64,000 nucleotides of DNA from Bacteroidota bacterium (GTDB lineage: Bacteria; Bacteroidota; Bacteroidia; B-17B0; Aurantibacillaceae): assembly GCA_016185125.1 (NCBI GenBank), contig JACPOC010000022.1:1-64000 (forward strand), given 5' to 3'. The position numbers and the translations under genes are program-made. The notes beneath the pieces are model-generated. The model saw nothing but the letters and a program-made list of their open reading frames with translations, did not search any database and was not told the DNA's origin. Each line of letters begins with the position of its first letter. Position 1 is the first letter of the stretch. Of the stretch, positions 51,696 to 61,356 are shown piece by piece.

Positions 51696-54600
51696 ATGAA
51701 GAAATCGTTATTAATGCTTGGCTTAATTTTTGCCTCAAAAAGTTATTTTGCTCAGGATTGGGTAGAAAAAGCCGCTAAACCGGATGCCAATTTGTATGAA
51801 ATTCAAAAAGATTTTTATGCGAGTTTTGAGGGAAAAGATCTTTCCATAAAAAGCACGGGTTATAAAGCTTTTAAAAGATGGGAATATTTTGTTCGTCCGC
51901 GCGTGTATCCAACAGGCGATCTTTCGGTAATGACTCAAGCTTCAAAAAATTACTCAGATTTTCTATTAAAATACAATAACTCACCCTCGGCTGAAAAAAA
52001 CAGCAGTGTAAGCTCGGTACTTGCCGCCACATGGACGGCAGTTGGCCCAATGGGAGCACCTTCCGGTCTTGTTGGCGGCTTACCCCGCAAAGCCGGACGT
52101 GATAATTTTTTAACTTTTCACCCAAGCAATCCCTCTAAATTTTATGCGGGGGCGGCGGGTGGAGGTTTATGGGAAACATCTGATGGAGGCACTACCTGGA
52201 TTACCAATACCGATAATTTACCCGTAACAGCCTGTTCCGATTTGGCCATTGATCCAACCAATCCAAACATTATGTATTTGGCAACCGGTGGAGGCGATGA
52301 TTTATTGTCGAATAATCCATCCAGTTCGGATGGTGTTTATAAAAGTACAAATGGCGGTTTAACCTGGGCCCCGGCCGGTTTGATATTTACACTTAACCAA
52401 GGCAGGGTTATTCATAAATTAGTTTTAGATCCAACCAATCCTCAAATAATATTTGCCGCTACCAATGTGGGAATTTACCGAAGCTTAAACGCCGGAGCCA
52501 CTTGGGCAAGCGTTAGTAGCTTTAACTGCTGGGATTTAAAATTTAATACAGCCGATCCTACCATAGTTTACGCTGCAGGAACCGTTTTTTACCGTTCTAC
52601 CAATAGTGGGGTAAATTTTACACCTGTATCAAGCGGCATTCCAACTTCCGGAAGTAACCGCATGGCTATAGCAGTAACGCCAACCAACCCTACTAACGTG
52701 TACGTAGTTGCCAGCAAAAGTTCTGATAGTCAGTTGTTGGGAGTTTATAGTTCCACCAATAACGGCGCAAGCTTTACATTAGCATCTAATTCGCCAAACA
52801 TTATAGGTAATGCCTGCGCAGGAAATTCTACCGGGCAAGGCCAAGGCTGGTACGATTTGGCAATAGCCGCTTCTCCAACAAACCCTAACGAAATTGTGGT
52901 GGGTGGAGTTAATGTTTGGAAATCTACCAATGGTGGTGTTAACTGGACGAATATTGGATGCTGGGTAGGAACAGGAAGTCCTCCATACATTCATGCCGAT
53001 ATTCATGAACTGGAGTATAGATCAAACGGAACTTTATTTTCAACCAACGATGGCGGAATTTATTCTTATACCGGAACTAACTGGACTGATTTAACGGCAC
53101 AAAGAAACATTGCGCAGATTTATAAAATAGGATTATCGGGCCTAACGCCTAATAAATGGATTACCGGACATCAGGACAATGGAACCAATATTAAAAACGG
53201 CGCTAATTATGTGGCCAGTTTAGCAGGTGATGGAATGGATTGTTTTATTGACAGAACAAATGATAACACCATGTTCGCGGAGCAATACAACGGAAATATT
53301 TATCGTTCAACCAATGGGGGTGCCAGCTGGACAAGTATTTCAGCAGGTATAACAGGTACAGGTGAGTGGGTTACTCCCTGGAAACAAGATCCCATAGTTG
53401 CGAATACAATTTATTGCGGGCGCAATCAGTTATTTAAATCAACTAATTACGGTACAGGATGGACGCAAATGGGCACTTCCGGTGGCGGAGGCTCTATTAT
53501 TGAGTTTGCTGTTGCACCTTCCGATAATCAGGTTATTTATGTTTTATATCCGGGCTCTATCCGTAAAACGGTTAACGGCGGAACCTCATGGACTAACGTT
53601 ACCCAGAATGTTCCGGCGGGTGCGCCTACTTTTATTACCATTGATCCGAATGATCCTAACATAGCATGGGTTACTGTGAGCGGTTATTCAGCAGGTTCAA
53701 AAATTTATCAAACAAACGATGGCGGAGCAAGCTGGATGAATGTTTCTTATAACCTTCCAAATTTACCGGCAAACTGTTCGGTTTACGAAACAGGATCAAA
53801 CGACCGTATTTATGTGGGAATGGATGTGGGGGTTTACTACAAGGATAATTCTTCAACAACCTGGACATTATATAACACGGGCTTGCCTAATACAGCAATT
53901 ATGGATATGGAAATGAGTCCTGCTGCACCTGGCAGAATTTTTGCCGCTACATACGGGCGCGGTGTTTATGAAGCGGATGTAATACCTGTTACAGCAGCAC
54001 CGGTTGCTAATTTTTCTTATAATGGAGTTTTATGCGCCGGAGTAAATAAAACTTTGATAGACAATTCAAGTAACACACCAAGCAGCTGGAGCTGGAGTAT
54101 AACGCCGCAAGCAGGGGTTACTTTTAATTCGTTCAGTGTGCAAAATCCCACCGTGTCATTTACAAACGGAGGAACCTATACTTTAGCCCTGCAATCAGGA
54201 AATAGTATTGGGCAGAGTTCAGTTACCACCAAAGTGTTTACTGTTTCTACTATACCAAATCTTACTTTAACAAGTGATTCAGTAACTATTTGTGATACAG
54301 ATACTGTAAAGGTTACTGCTTCGGGGGCTCTTACATATACTTGGAGTAATGGGGGGGGTAATAACCCTAGTGTTTCTTATTTTCCGTTTACAAATTATTA
54401 CACTTACACGGTTACCGGTTCTAATAACGGTTGCATTGCTAAAAAAACACTTACGGTATCGCAAATTAGTTGTGTAGGAGTTATTGAATTGGCGGGAAGC
54501 GATGCGAGTTTTAATGTGTATCCAAACCCTGCCAGTGATAAGGTAACTTTAAAATTAAACAGCAATGCAAGTATTAATGTAACTATTTCCATGTATGATA

Positions 54601-54755
54601 TTACCGGAAAAGAAGTACTGAAACAAGTTGCTTCTTTTACAAAAGATAAACCGGAATACAAATTAAATGTTGCGCCCTTCGCCAATGGAATTTACACTTT
54701 AAAAGTGTTATCTAAAAACGGAAGTTCGCAAAGTTTAAAAATTGTAAAAGAGTAA
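51696..54755 (+). CDS. BNR-repeat (sialidase/VPS10-like) secreted protein with PKD and type A T9SS tail
   Basis: 1019-residue secreted protein. Signal peptide 1-19. From about 140 to 760 there are BNR/Asp-box repeats such as STNGGLTWAP, SLNAGATWAS, STNGGVNWTN, STNGGASWTS and TNDGGASWMN, typical of a sialidase-like or VPS10-like beta-propeller. A PKD-like domain occupies about 765-860. The last 75 residues (SFNVYPNPASDKVTLKL to LKIVKE) form a type A T9SS sorting domain. No catalytic sialidase Arg or Asp set can be assigned, so enzymatic activity is uncertain. It ends at a shared terminator. Confidence 0.85.
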   Translation: MKKSLLMLGLIFASKSYFAQDWVEKAAKPDANLYEIQKDFYASFEGKDLSIKSTGYKAFKRWEYFVRPRVYPTGDLSVMTQASKNYSDFLLKYNNSPSAEKNSSVSSVLAATWTAVGPMGAPSGLVGGLPRKAGRDNFLTFHPSNPSKFYAGAAGGGLWETSDGGTTWITNTDNLPVTACSDLAIDPTNPNIMYLATGGGDDLLSNNPSSSDGVYKSTNGGLTWAPAGLIFTLNQGRVIHKLVLDPTNPQIIFAATNVGIYRSLNAGATWASVSSFNCWDLKFNTADPTIVYAAGTVFYRSTNSGVNFTPVSSGIPTSGSNRMAIAVTPTNPTNVYVVASKSSDSQLLGVYSSTNNGASFTLASNSPNIIGNACAGNSTGQGQGWYDLAIAASPTNPNEIVVGGVNVWKSTNGGVNWTNIGCWVGTGSPPYIHADIHELEYRSNGTLFSTNDGGIYSYTGTNWTDLTAQRNIAQIYKIGLSGLTPNKWITGHQDNGTNIKNGANYVASLAGDGMDCFIDRTNDNTMFAEQYNGNIYRSTNGGASWTSISAGITGTGEWVTPWKQDPIVANTIYCGRNQLFKSTNYGTGWTQMGTSGGGGSIIEFAVAPSDNQVIYVLYPGSIRKTVNGGTSWTNVTQNVPAGAPTFITIDPNDPNIAWVTVSGYSAGSKIYQTNDGGASWMNVSYNLPNLPANCSVYETGSNDRIYVGMDVGVYYKDNSSTTWTLYNTGLPNTAIMDMEMSPAAPGRIFAATYGRGVYEADVIPVTAAPVANFSYNGVLCAGVNKTLIDNSSNTPSSWSWSITPQAGVTFNSFSVQNPTVSFTNGGTYTLALQSGNSIGQSSVTTKVFTVSTIPNLTLTSDSVTICDTDTVKVTASGALTYTWSNGGGNNPSVSYFPFTNYYTYTVTGSNNGCIAKKTLTVSQISCVGVIELAGSDASFNVYPNPASDKVTLKLNSNASINVTISMYDITGKEVLKQVASFTKDKPEYKLNVAPFANGIYTLKVLSKNGSSQSLKIVKE

Positions 54756-54778
54756 TTTTATTATTTTGATAAATTTAT

Positions 54779-54810
54779 AAAAGCACTTCGTAAAAAAACG
54801 GAGTGCTTTT
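54779..54810. terminator. Bidirectional terminator after the BNR-repeat gene
   Basis: A 12-base-pair stem (AAAAGCACTTCG at 54779-54790 with CGGAGTGCTTTT at 54799-54810, one G-U pair) has an A-rich loop and a following T-tract. It lies between the converging BNR-repeat gene and the 173-residue gene. Confidence 0.88.
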
Positions 54811-54811
54811 T

Positions 54812-55333
54812 TTATGGCTTGCGTTTAGTGGATGGCTCTGTTTTTTTCGGATCTATAATTTTCTTCTTCCAGTAATTGATTATTTCATCTCTGTCGTTGG
54901 GAGTAATAAAAAGTTTGTAACCATCGTTAGCAGTTGTTTCTGTTAGTACCAGTCCCTCAGCTTTTTCCTCTCCTAAAAAATATTTATTCATATCGCCGTT
55001 GTTGGTTACCAATGTTTTTGGGCCTGCAAAAGAAACCTTTTTAAAGTAGATGTGGGAGAGTACTAAATGAGTCATTATTATTCTGGATGAATCACTGAGA
55101 ATTTTTAGTAATTTTTCTGAAGCGGATTTGCCAATTTTTATAAGTTTAAAAGCGGCCGGGCTGTTTATTTTAAACGTGGCTTTTTGGGAGTGATCGATTA
55201 TAAACTGATTATTGTTTAATTGCTCAATGTAAAGGTCTGTTTTTCGCTTTTGGGAAAATGCGAGAACTGAATAACAAATGCAAAAAATGATAAGGAAAAA
55301 TTTCTGTGGTAGATATTTATTAATTTTTAGCAT
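54812..55333 (-). CDS. Exported protein of unknown function
   Basis: 173-residue protein with a signal peptide (about 1-27, ending AFSQKR). The mature part is Lys-rich and about half alpha-helical (AAFKLIKIGKSASEKLLKILSD, ending in a basic SKRK-like tail). I recognise no family. It lies 14 bases downstream of the TPR-SpoIIE gene on the same strand, so probably one transcript. It could be an effector or ligand-side partner of that sensor, but this is only inferred from position. Confidence 0.55.
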   Translation of the reverse strand: MLKINKYLPQKFFLIIFCICYSVLAFSQKRKTDLYIEQLNNNQFIIDHSQKATFKINSPAAFKLIKIGKSASEKLLKILSDSSRIIMTHLVLSHIYFKKVSFAGPKTLVTNNGDMNKYFLGEEKAEGLVLTETTANDGYKLFITPNDRDEIINYWKKKIIDPKKTEPSTKRKP

Positions 55334-55347
55334 AAATGGGACAGCTT

Positions 55348-57441
55348 TTATATGCGTATTCCAACTAATGTAATATCATCAACCTGTTCTAAGTTACCGC
55401 GCCAGTTAATTAATGTGGCTTTAAGTGTTTGTTTTTGTTCTTCCATAGGTATGTGTGCAATACTTATTAGTAATTCTTTTAAACTTTTATACATAAATTT
55501 TTTACCTCTAGGTCCGCCAAATTGATCCGGCATTCCATCTGTAAGAGCATACACCATATCTTTCTCTTTCAATTGAATAGTATGTTGTGTAAAAGAAACT
55601 GTATCTTTTTCATGTTTGCCAATGGGCATACGATCGGGTACAAATTCTAAAATCATATTATCTCTAACAATCCATATTGGGTTATTAGCCGATGCATAGG
55701 TTAGTTTTTTATTGGGAAAATCAAACACTAATAAACTGGCATCCATCCCGTCTTTACCACCTAAAGGGCTGCCATCTTTTTGTAATCGTTCAATTATTTT
55801 TGCGCGGGTATAATTTAAAATTTCAGCGGGTTCAACCAAAAGTGCTTCTTCAACCGCTTTTTCAAGCGAGGAAATATTTAAAATACTCATAATCGATCCC
55901 GGAACCCCATGTCCGGTGCTGTCAGCAATTACCAAAGCGAATTTGGAATTACGTAGTTTAACAGCCCAATAGAAATCTCCGCTAACAATATCTTTAGGTT
56001 GAAAAAAAACAAAGTATTCTTTTAAATTTTCATCTAACAGATTTTTTGGTGACAGAAAGCTTCTTTGAATTCTCTCGGCATAATTAATACTGTCTGTAAT
56101 TTCTTTATGTTTGGTTTCTACCAGATTTTTTTGCATCACGATAATTTTCTTTTGTCGATTAGTTATCCGTACCCTGTTAACCATAAAGACTGCAAACAAA
56201 AAAGTTATAAGCAGTCCTAAAATTGTTATCCAGGTAATTATTATTTGTTTTTTTTGAGTAGCTTCTGATATAGCCATTTCTTTGGCATGTTCTGCTTTTG
56301 CTAAAGTTTCTTTTTTATCAAATTCAAAATTGAGTTCCTTTCTGGTAAGTTCTTTATTTTTTTCCTCATTAAATAAAGAGTCCTTTAACCGCATTGCATT
56401 TCTGTAGTGTTCAAGAGCCGGTTCATATCGTTTTGTTTTTGAATAAAGTTCTGATATTGATTCTTCAAACTGACTTTCTTCATTTCGCGATCCGATACTT
56501 TTGCATAATTGTATGGCGCTCAGTAAATATTTTTCAGCTTGTATATAATCGTGTGTATCCGTATAAAGGGAGCCGATATTGCCAAGCGTAATTGCTTCTA
56601 GTTCTTTAGCGCCTAATTGTTTGGCAAGTTCTAATGCTTTTAACGACACCTCCAATGCCTGAGTAAAATTTAATTGATTTTGATAAACATTTCCAATGTT
56701 GGAAAGTGTTATGGCAATACCTGTTTTATTACCAAGTTCTTCCGCTAATTTTAATGCTTTAAAATAATGAATTAGTGAATTTGGATAGGATTTCTGCGAA
56801 AAATATACCATCCCTATGTTGCTGTTAACAGCAGCGATGCCCGTTTTATCATTTAGCTTCTCCATCATTTTTAGCGATTTAAAATAATAGTGAAGCGCTT
56901 TGGCATAATCTTCAGACATATAATATACCATTCCGATATTGCCTATTACAACTGCAATGCGGTCATCATCCTTGATATTTTCTGCGATTTTTAATGCCTT
57001 AAAATAATAATGTAGAGATTGAGGGTAATTGCCCTGGGCTTTATAAACGATGCCTATATTTCCTAAATTGGAAGCGATAGCCTGATTATCTTTTAATATT
57101 TCATTTATTTGGAGGGCTTCCATATAAAAAGTAAGCGCCGTACTATAATTCCCTTTATTTAAATGGTATCCGCCAATATGCTGCAAGGCACTTGCCTTTC
57201 CGGACTTCCATTTAATTTTTTCAGCAAGCTGTAATGCCTCATTAAAATAAATTAACGAAGTATCGGGTTTCGAATACTTGTACTCTAACCCAATACCATT
57301 GAAATGCTTTACTTTGGTAGAGTCTAATTTATCGTTTTTAAGTAAATTAAGAAGAGAATCTCTTTCTTTATTTTGCGAATAAACTAAAAGAAAACAGCAA
57401 CTGAATACGGTACACAATAAAATTTTAGTTGTTTTCCCCAT
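55348..57441 (-). CDS. TPR sensor with SpoIIE-type PP2C phosphatase domain
   Basis: 697-residue membrane protein. A signal peptide (1-22) leads into about eight TPR units (about 40-370) of the type NIGMVYYMSEDYAKALHYYFKSLKMMEKL. A coiled linker with KKETLAKAEHAKEMAISEATQKK and a membrane helix near 400-425 follow. The cytoplasmic part then carries a signalling helix (TDSINYAERIQRSFLSP) and a SpoIIE/PP2C domain (about 475-697) with the metal motifs in DIVSGDFYWAV, IADSTGHGVPGS and LTDGMPDQFGG. It would transmit periplasmic information to Ser/Thr dephosphorylation. The target, perhaps an anti-sigma-type pathway, is not encoded beside it. Start at ATG 57441, stop 14 bases before the unknown 173-residue gene. 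Confidence 0.86.
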   Translation of the reverse strand: MGKTTKILLCTVFSCCFLLVYSQNKERDSLLNLLKNDKLDSTKVKHFNGIGLEYKYSKPDTSLIYFNEALQLAEKIKWKSGKASALQHIGGYHLNKGNYSTALTFYMEALQINEILKDNQAIASNLGNIGIVYKAQGNYPQSLHYYFKALKIAENIKDDDRIAVVIGNIGMVYYMSEDYAKALHYYFKSLKMMEKLNDKTGIAAVNSNIGMVYFSQKSYPNSLIHYFKALKLAEELGNKTGIAITLSNIGNVYQNQLNFTQALEVSLKALELAKQLGAKELEAITLGNIGSLYTDTHDYIQAEKYLLSAIQLCKSIGSRNEESQFEESISELYSKTKRYEPALEHYRNAMRLKDSLFNEEKNKELTRKELNFEFDKKETLAKAEHAKEMAISEATQKKQIIITWITILGLLITFLFAVFMVNRVRITNRQKKIIVMQKNLVETKHKEITDSINYAERIQRSFLSPKNLLDENLKEYFVFFQPKDIVSGDFYWAVKLRNSKFALVIADSTGHGVPGSIMSILNISSLEKAVEEALLVEPAEILNYTRAKIIERLQKDGSPLGGKDGMDASLLVFDFPNKKLTYASANNPIWIVRDNMILEFVPDRMPIGKHEKDTVSFTQHTIQLKEKDMVYALTDGMPDQFGGPRGKKFMYKSLKELLISIAHIPMEEQKQTLKATLINWRGNLEQVDDITLVGIRI

Positions 57442-57771
57442 TTTAAAAATTTTTAATAAAAGTCAAATATTTTTCTTTTTAAAAATTGAAAGTTAAGTAA
57501 CATATAGTTATGTTTACCCTCAAGCCTGTATTCATTTAATATTACTTCCTCAAATAAAACATAAATTCAAAATGCCGGATAATTTCTAATGATTAGTTAA
57601 GATGAAGAAAAAAAAGTAAACCAAAATATTGACGGGCACATTTTTTCCTTTCCCGAATTTAAGAAAGATTTTTTAACATTCTGCAACTGTAAATAACAAA
57701 CTTTATTAAACTAATGTAACGTTTTGTGCTAAATTTGTTATAGTTTAAATTAGCTTGGTTTCATACGTAAT
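57442..57771. other. Divergent intergenic region between SpoIIE-type and OmpA-type genes
   Basis: 330 bases, AT-rich, holding the start regions of two divergent genes. A TAAATTTG at 57730-57737 on the plus strand is a candidate -7 element for the OmpA-type gene, giving a leader of about 28 bases. No ORF or other structure is supported. Confidence 0.5.
57730..57737 (+). promoter_or_regulatory. -7 promoter element for the PorE-like gene
   Basis: TAAATTTG matches TAnnTTTG, 34 bases before the ATG. No clear -33 TTG at the usual distance. Confidence 0.35.
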
Positions 57772-59796
57772 ATGAAGAACTTTTTATTTTTATTGTCTTT
57801 TATTTGTTTTTCTTTTCTTCTTGCGGCGCAGGAGGAAGATGAAAAATCAGGCAAACTTTGCAATGAAGATCTTGATAAAAAAGCTTTGCAGTTTTATGAA
57901 AAGGGTTGCGATAAAAAGAAATATAAAAAACCCGAGCGCCTTGATTTTTTAAGTAAAGCCATTGCCATAGAGCCCGATTTCGCGGAAGCAAATTTAAAAA
58001 TGGGTTTAGAAATTGTAGTAAGGCAAAAACTTGGTAATCAGCCATTTACACCAGCGATACCATATTTTTTAAAGGCCATCCGGTCGTGTCCTCAGGTTCA
58101 TAGCGAGCCATATTATTACATTGGGTTTGATTATTATGAATTACAAAATAACGACTCGGCGATAAAGTACCTTGAAAAATTTATTGCCTTTAAAAATGAG
58201 GATGGAAGCAAATTTGCGAAAGATTACAACGAAGAGCTTTATCAGGCAAAGATGATGGTTAAAAGTGCAAAAAAAGAAAGCAGTTTAAAAAAAGATATGC
58301 CTTTTGATCCCAAAGTTGTAAAAGGAGTTTCAACGGAGCGTGACGAGTATCTGGCTTATATATCTCCCGACGATAAAAAATGTTTTTATACACGTAAATT
58401 GCCTTTAAAAAAATTAGATCAGGTATATGCCAGCGATAAAGAAAAAGAAGTATTTATGATCTCTACACGAGATAAAACGGGTGTATTTAATAATGGTGAG
58501 CCCATGCCTTATCCATTTAATGAAACAGAGGATAACCAGGGAGGCTGCAGTATTTCTATTGATAACAAGCATTTGTATTTTGCCATGCAGCGCCAGGAAG
58601 GTGGCGCGCAGCCAAACGTGGATATTTATATTACTGATTTTTCGGATGATTCTTGGACCGAGATCAGAAAATTAAGCCCCGTAGTAAATCATCCCGTTTA
58701 TTGGGATAGCCAGCCGAGTATTGCGGCCGATGGTTTAAATCTTTATTTTGCGAGCGATCGCCCGGGTGGTTATGGAGGGATTGATCTGTACGTCACTCGA
58801 AAAGATCCAAAAACAGGAATATGGGGCGCTCCACAAAACCTGGGCCCTAAAATAAACACAAGAGGCGATGAAAAAACTCCTTTTATACACAGCGACAGTG
58901 AAACGCTTTACTTTAGCAGTACCGGACACTTTGGCTTTGGAGGCTATGATATATTTTATGTTCGTAAAAATGAAAAAGGCGAGTGGGATGAACCGGAAAA
59001 CATTGGTTCGCCTATTAATGGGATAAGCGATGACGCGGGCTTTTTTGTTAGCAGTGACACTAAAAGCGGTTATTTTTTCAGCTATGATGAAGGCAAGGTA
59101 AGGGGCAAAGGCGTAGGACGTTATGATCTTTACAGTTTCGATTTATACCCGGAGGCGCGCCCTCAGCAAATGGCCTTTATTGGCGGCGATATTAAAGACA
59201 AGGAAGGCAATCCGGTAACAGGGGCTAACGTTGAAATTAAAAACACGCTCACCAAAGAAAAAATTAACGCGGTAGTTGACAGTACCACAGGCAAATGGAT
59301 GGCGGCTGTTAGTTTAAAAAAGAAAGATAATATAATTGTTACCGTTAAAAAAGATAGCGTGGCATTTAATTCTATTGTAATAGATATGAAAAAAGCAACT
59401 TTTACTTCTCCTCCTCCTGAAATAAAATTAAATGTAAACAAGGCTGAAAAAGGAAAAAGTTTTGTAATTGATAATATTTATTACAATACAAACAGCGCGC
59501 AAATAAAAGAGGAGAGTAAGTTGATCTTGCAATCCTTTGCAGAATATATGGCTGAAAATCCAAACATGAAAGTTGAGATTCAGGGACATACGGATAATGT
59601 TGGCAATCCTAAAGATAACGAGGCCTTAAGTACTAACCGTGCTTTTTCGATTAAGGAATTATTAGAAGCAAATAAAATTGATGGCAGTAGAATTACAGCA
59701 AAAGGTTACGGTCAATCAAAGCCGGTGGCAGATAATAAAACGGAGGAAGGCCGTGCTAAAAACAGGAGAACGGAATTTTTAATTTTGGAGAACTAG
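57772..59796 (+). CDS. PorE-like OmpA-family protein (TPR, PD40 propeller, CRD, OmpA)
   Basis: 674-residue envelope protein. Signal peptide 1-19 (FLLAAQEE). TPR-like helices occupy about 30-165 and PD40 propeller units about 175-460 (SPDDKK-x-FYT and GGYGGIDLYVTRKDP). A CarboxypepD-like beta domain covers about 470-560. A peptidoglycan-binding OmpA domain fills about 565-674 (NTNSAQIKEESKLILQ, EIQGHTDNVGN, EEGRAKNRRTEFLIL). The order is the same as in PorE of the type IX system. It is likely anchored in the outer membrane or periplasm and bound to peptidoglycan. Its stop overlaps the convergent hydrolase stop in CTAG. It shares its first three modules with the gene at 27003-28640. Confidence 0.85.
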   Translation: MKNFLFLLSFICFSFLLAAQEEDEKSGKLCNEDLDKKALQFYEKGCDKKKYKKPERLDFLSKAIAIEPDFAEANLKMGLEIVVRQKLGNQPFTPAIPYFLKAIRSCPQVHSEPYYYIGFDYYELQNNDSAIKYLEKFIAFKNEDGSKFAKDYNEELYQAKMMVKSAKKESSLKKDMPFDPKVVKGVSTERDEYLAYISPDDKKCFYTRKLPLKKLDQVYASDKEKEVFMISTRDKTGVFNNGEPMPYPFNETEDNQGGCSISIDNKHLYFAMQRQEGGAQPNVDIYITDFSDDSWTEIRKLSPVVNHPVYWDSQPSIAADGLNLYFASDRPGGYGGIDLYVTRKDPKTGIWGAPQNLGPKINTRGDEKTPFIHSDSETLYFSSTGHFGFGGYDIFYVRKNEKGEWDEPENIGSPINGISDDAGFFVSSDTKSGYFFSYDEGKVRGKGVGRYDLYSFDLYPEARPQQMAFIGGDIKDKEGNPVTGANVEIKNTLTKEKINAVVDSTTGKWMAAVSLKKKDNIIVTVKKDSVAFNSIVIDMKKATFTSPPPEIKLNVNKAEKGKSFVIDNIYYNTNSAQIKEESKLILQSFAEYMAENPNMKVEIQGHTDNVGNPKDNEALSTNRAFSIKELLEANKIDGSRITAKGYGQSKPVADNKTEEGRAKNRRTEFLILEN

Positions 59797-60686
59797 GGCT
59801 TCCTTATAAAATCTCCAATTACTTTAAGATATTTTTCGTAGCCCATTTTGCGGGGGACTTCTCCATGGTCGGCTCCCTCTACTAAAAAATTTTCTTTATA
59901 AATTCCATTATAATTTTTATAAACCACTTCTCCGTGTGTTTTATAATTTAAAAAATTATCCGCTTTACCATGCATCCATAAAAGTGGTTGTTGACACTTT
60001 TTTATTTCTTCGGCATTATCAATTTTAAGATCTGTAAAATACTCCGCAGGCATATTTAATTGCGACGCATCATGAACCATAACTGCCACGCTTGCAAAAG
60101 GTGCCTCAAGTATTATTTTCGACGGAATCATGGGAGCTGCATTGGCACTAAGTTCGCAGGCGGAAGCGGTTCCCAAACTAAAACCATAAATTATTAAACG
60201 ATTATTACTTAAACCATTATTTTTTAGCCACAACATACTGGCGGATACATCAGCGTACATGCCTTTTTCGGTGGGCTTACCTTTGCTTAAACCATATCCC
60301 CGATAATCCATCATTAAAACGCCGTGTTTATTTTTTCCATTTACATGAGCAAGCAACTTTGCGCGTTGCCAATAAAAATCTATGTGGCCTTTGTTGCCAT
60401 GACAATATAAAATCACAGTATCTGTATTTATTTTTGAAATATCGCCAATGTAAATTGCTTTAATATCAGTAGGGTTTGTTTCGCCTTCTATGGGCTGCGA
60501 AGAAAGTGTAAATAATGTAATTAATCCTGACGAGATGGTGTAAGTGCCATCTAAAACAAAGTCTTGCTCTCCGGTATAATCATCAAATTTATATTCTTTT
60601 ATTTTATTATCGTTATTATAAAGATTGTTATCCAGTTTTGCGCAGGAGGCAAGAAGAATAATGAAAAGGAAGTATATATTTTTCAT
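59793..60686 (-). CDS. Alpha/beta hydrolase lipoprotein
   Basis: 297-residue predicted lipoprotein: LLASCAK gives Cys15. The remainder is an alpha/beta hydrolase of the BEM46/FrsA-like type: IDTVILYCHGNKGHIDFYWQRA, DYRGYGLSKGKPTEKG, nucleophile elbow YGFSLGTAS (Ser near 170), and a C-terminal catalytic His in GADHGEVPRK. An acidic residue in the PLLWMHGKADNF stretch fits the third triad member. Probably an esterase or thioesterase at the inner face of the outer membrane. Last gene of the run that also contains lipA. Confidence 0.82.
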   Translation of the reverse strand: MKNIYFLFIILLASCAKLDNNLYNNDNKIKEYKFDDYTGEQDFVLDGTYTISSGLITLFTLSSQPIEGETNPTDIKAIYIGDISKINTDTVILYCHGNKGHIDFYWQRAKLLAHVNGKNKHGVLMMDYRGYGLSKGKPTEKGMYADVSASMLWLKNNGLSNNRLIIYGFSLGTASACELSANAAPMIPSKIILEAPFASVAVMVHDASQLNMPAEYFTDLKIDNAEEIKKCQQPLLWMHGKADNFLNYKTHGEVVYKNYNGIYKENFLVEGADHGEVPRKMGYEKYLKVIGDFIRKP

Positions 60687-60687
60687 T

Positions 60688-61356
60688 TTAAAATTTTCTT
60701 ATTAAAGAATAATAAATACCAAAGGTTCCTTGGTGTGAAATGCCGATATAATCTACCACTCCCGGTAAGTTAGGGATGCCAATCCCTAAATACTTTACTT
60801 CAAATTGATGCTGCCATTTTGGTTTAACGATCATATAACCCGTATGAATGTTTGGGAGAATATGTTTTGTTTGAGGCTCGTTATGCGCACTATATTTAGA
60901 AAGCTCGAACCAATTGTTTGCACCGAGATAAATGAATGAAGGTTTTTGTTGAATGTGATAATAGGCGTTAAGATCTAATGTAGGCCAAAGCCTGAATCCT
61001 GTTTTATTACGGATGCTGTACGCAGTTTGTATGGCAGGCGACATTGTAAAGCCAAATTTATTTACTTTTTCATATAAAGAAAAGAGTCCGCCTAAAGTTG
61101 TTTGAAGGTTCCCAAATATTAAACTGGTGGTATGTAAACTTATAAAAGCGGTAAATTTATGGGCAACACCGTAGTTATATCCAAGAGTTGTAAAAGGAAT
61201 GGGAATTGGTGCCCCAGCGAATTTAATTAATGGTCCGCCAAAAGTAAAGTTAACAGATTGCTCACTTTTTTTTAAAGGCTTCACTAAATTAGAAGGACTG
61301 CAAAGGCTTAAAAAAAATGTAACAAAGAGTAGTAATATAAAAGGATAGAAACGCAT
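60688..61356 (-). CDS. Outer-membrane-type protein, putative lipoprotein, function unknown
   Basis: 222-residue protein. A hydrophobic start (FILLLFVTFFLSLCSPSN) ends in a possible lipobox at Cys19. The remainder alternates aromatic beta-strands (SVNFTFGGPLIKFAGAPI, LGYNYGVAHKFTAFIS, LDLNAYYHIQQKPSFIY), consistent with a small barrel. It sits between lipA and the hydrolase, one base from the latter and with its ATG inside the lipA stop. No named family recognised. Confidence 0.62.
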   Translation of the reverse strand: MRFYPFILLLFVTFFLSLCSPSNLVKPLKKSEQSVNFTFGGPLIKFAGAPIPIPFTTLGYNYGVAHKFTAFISLHTTSLIFGNLQTTLGGLFSLYEKVNKFGFTMSPAIQTAYSIRNKTGFRLWPTLDLNAYYHIQQKPSFIYLGANNWFELSKYSAHNEPQTKHILPNIHTGYMIVKPKWQHQFEVKYLGIGIPNLPGVVDYIGISHQGTFGIYYSLIRKF

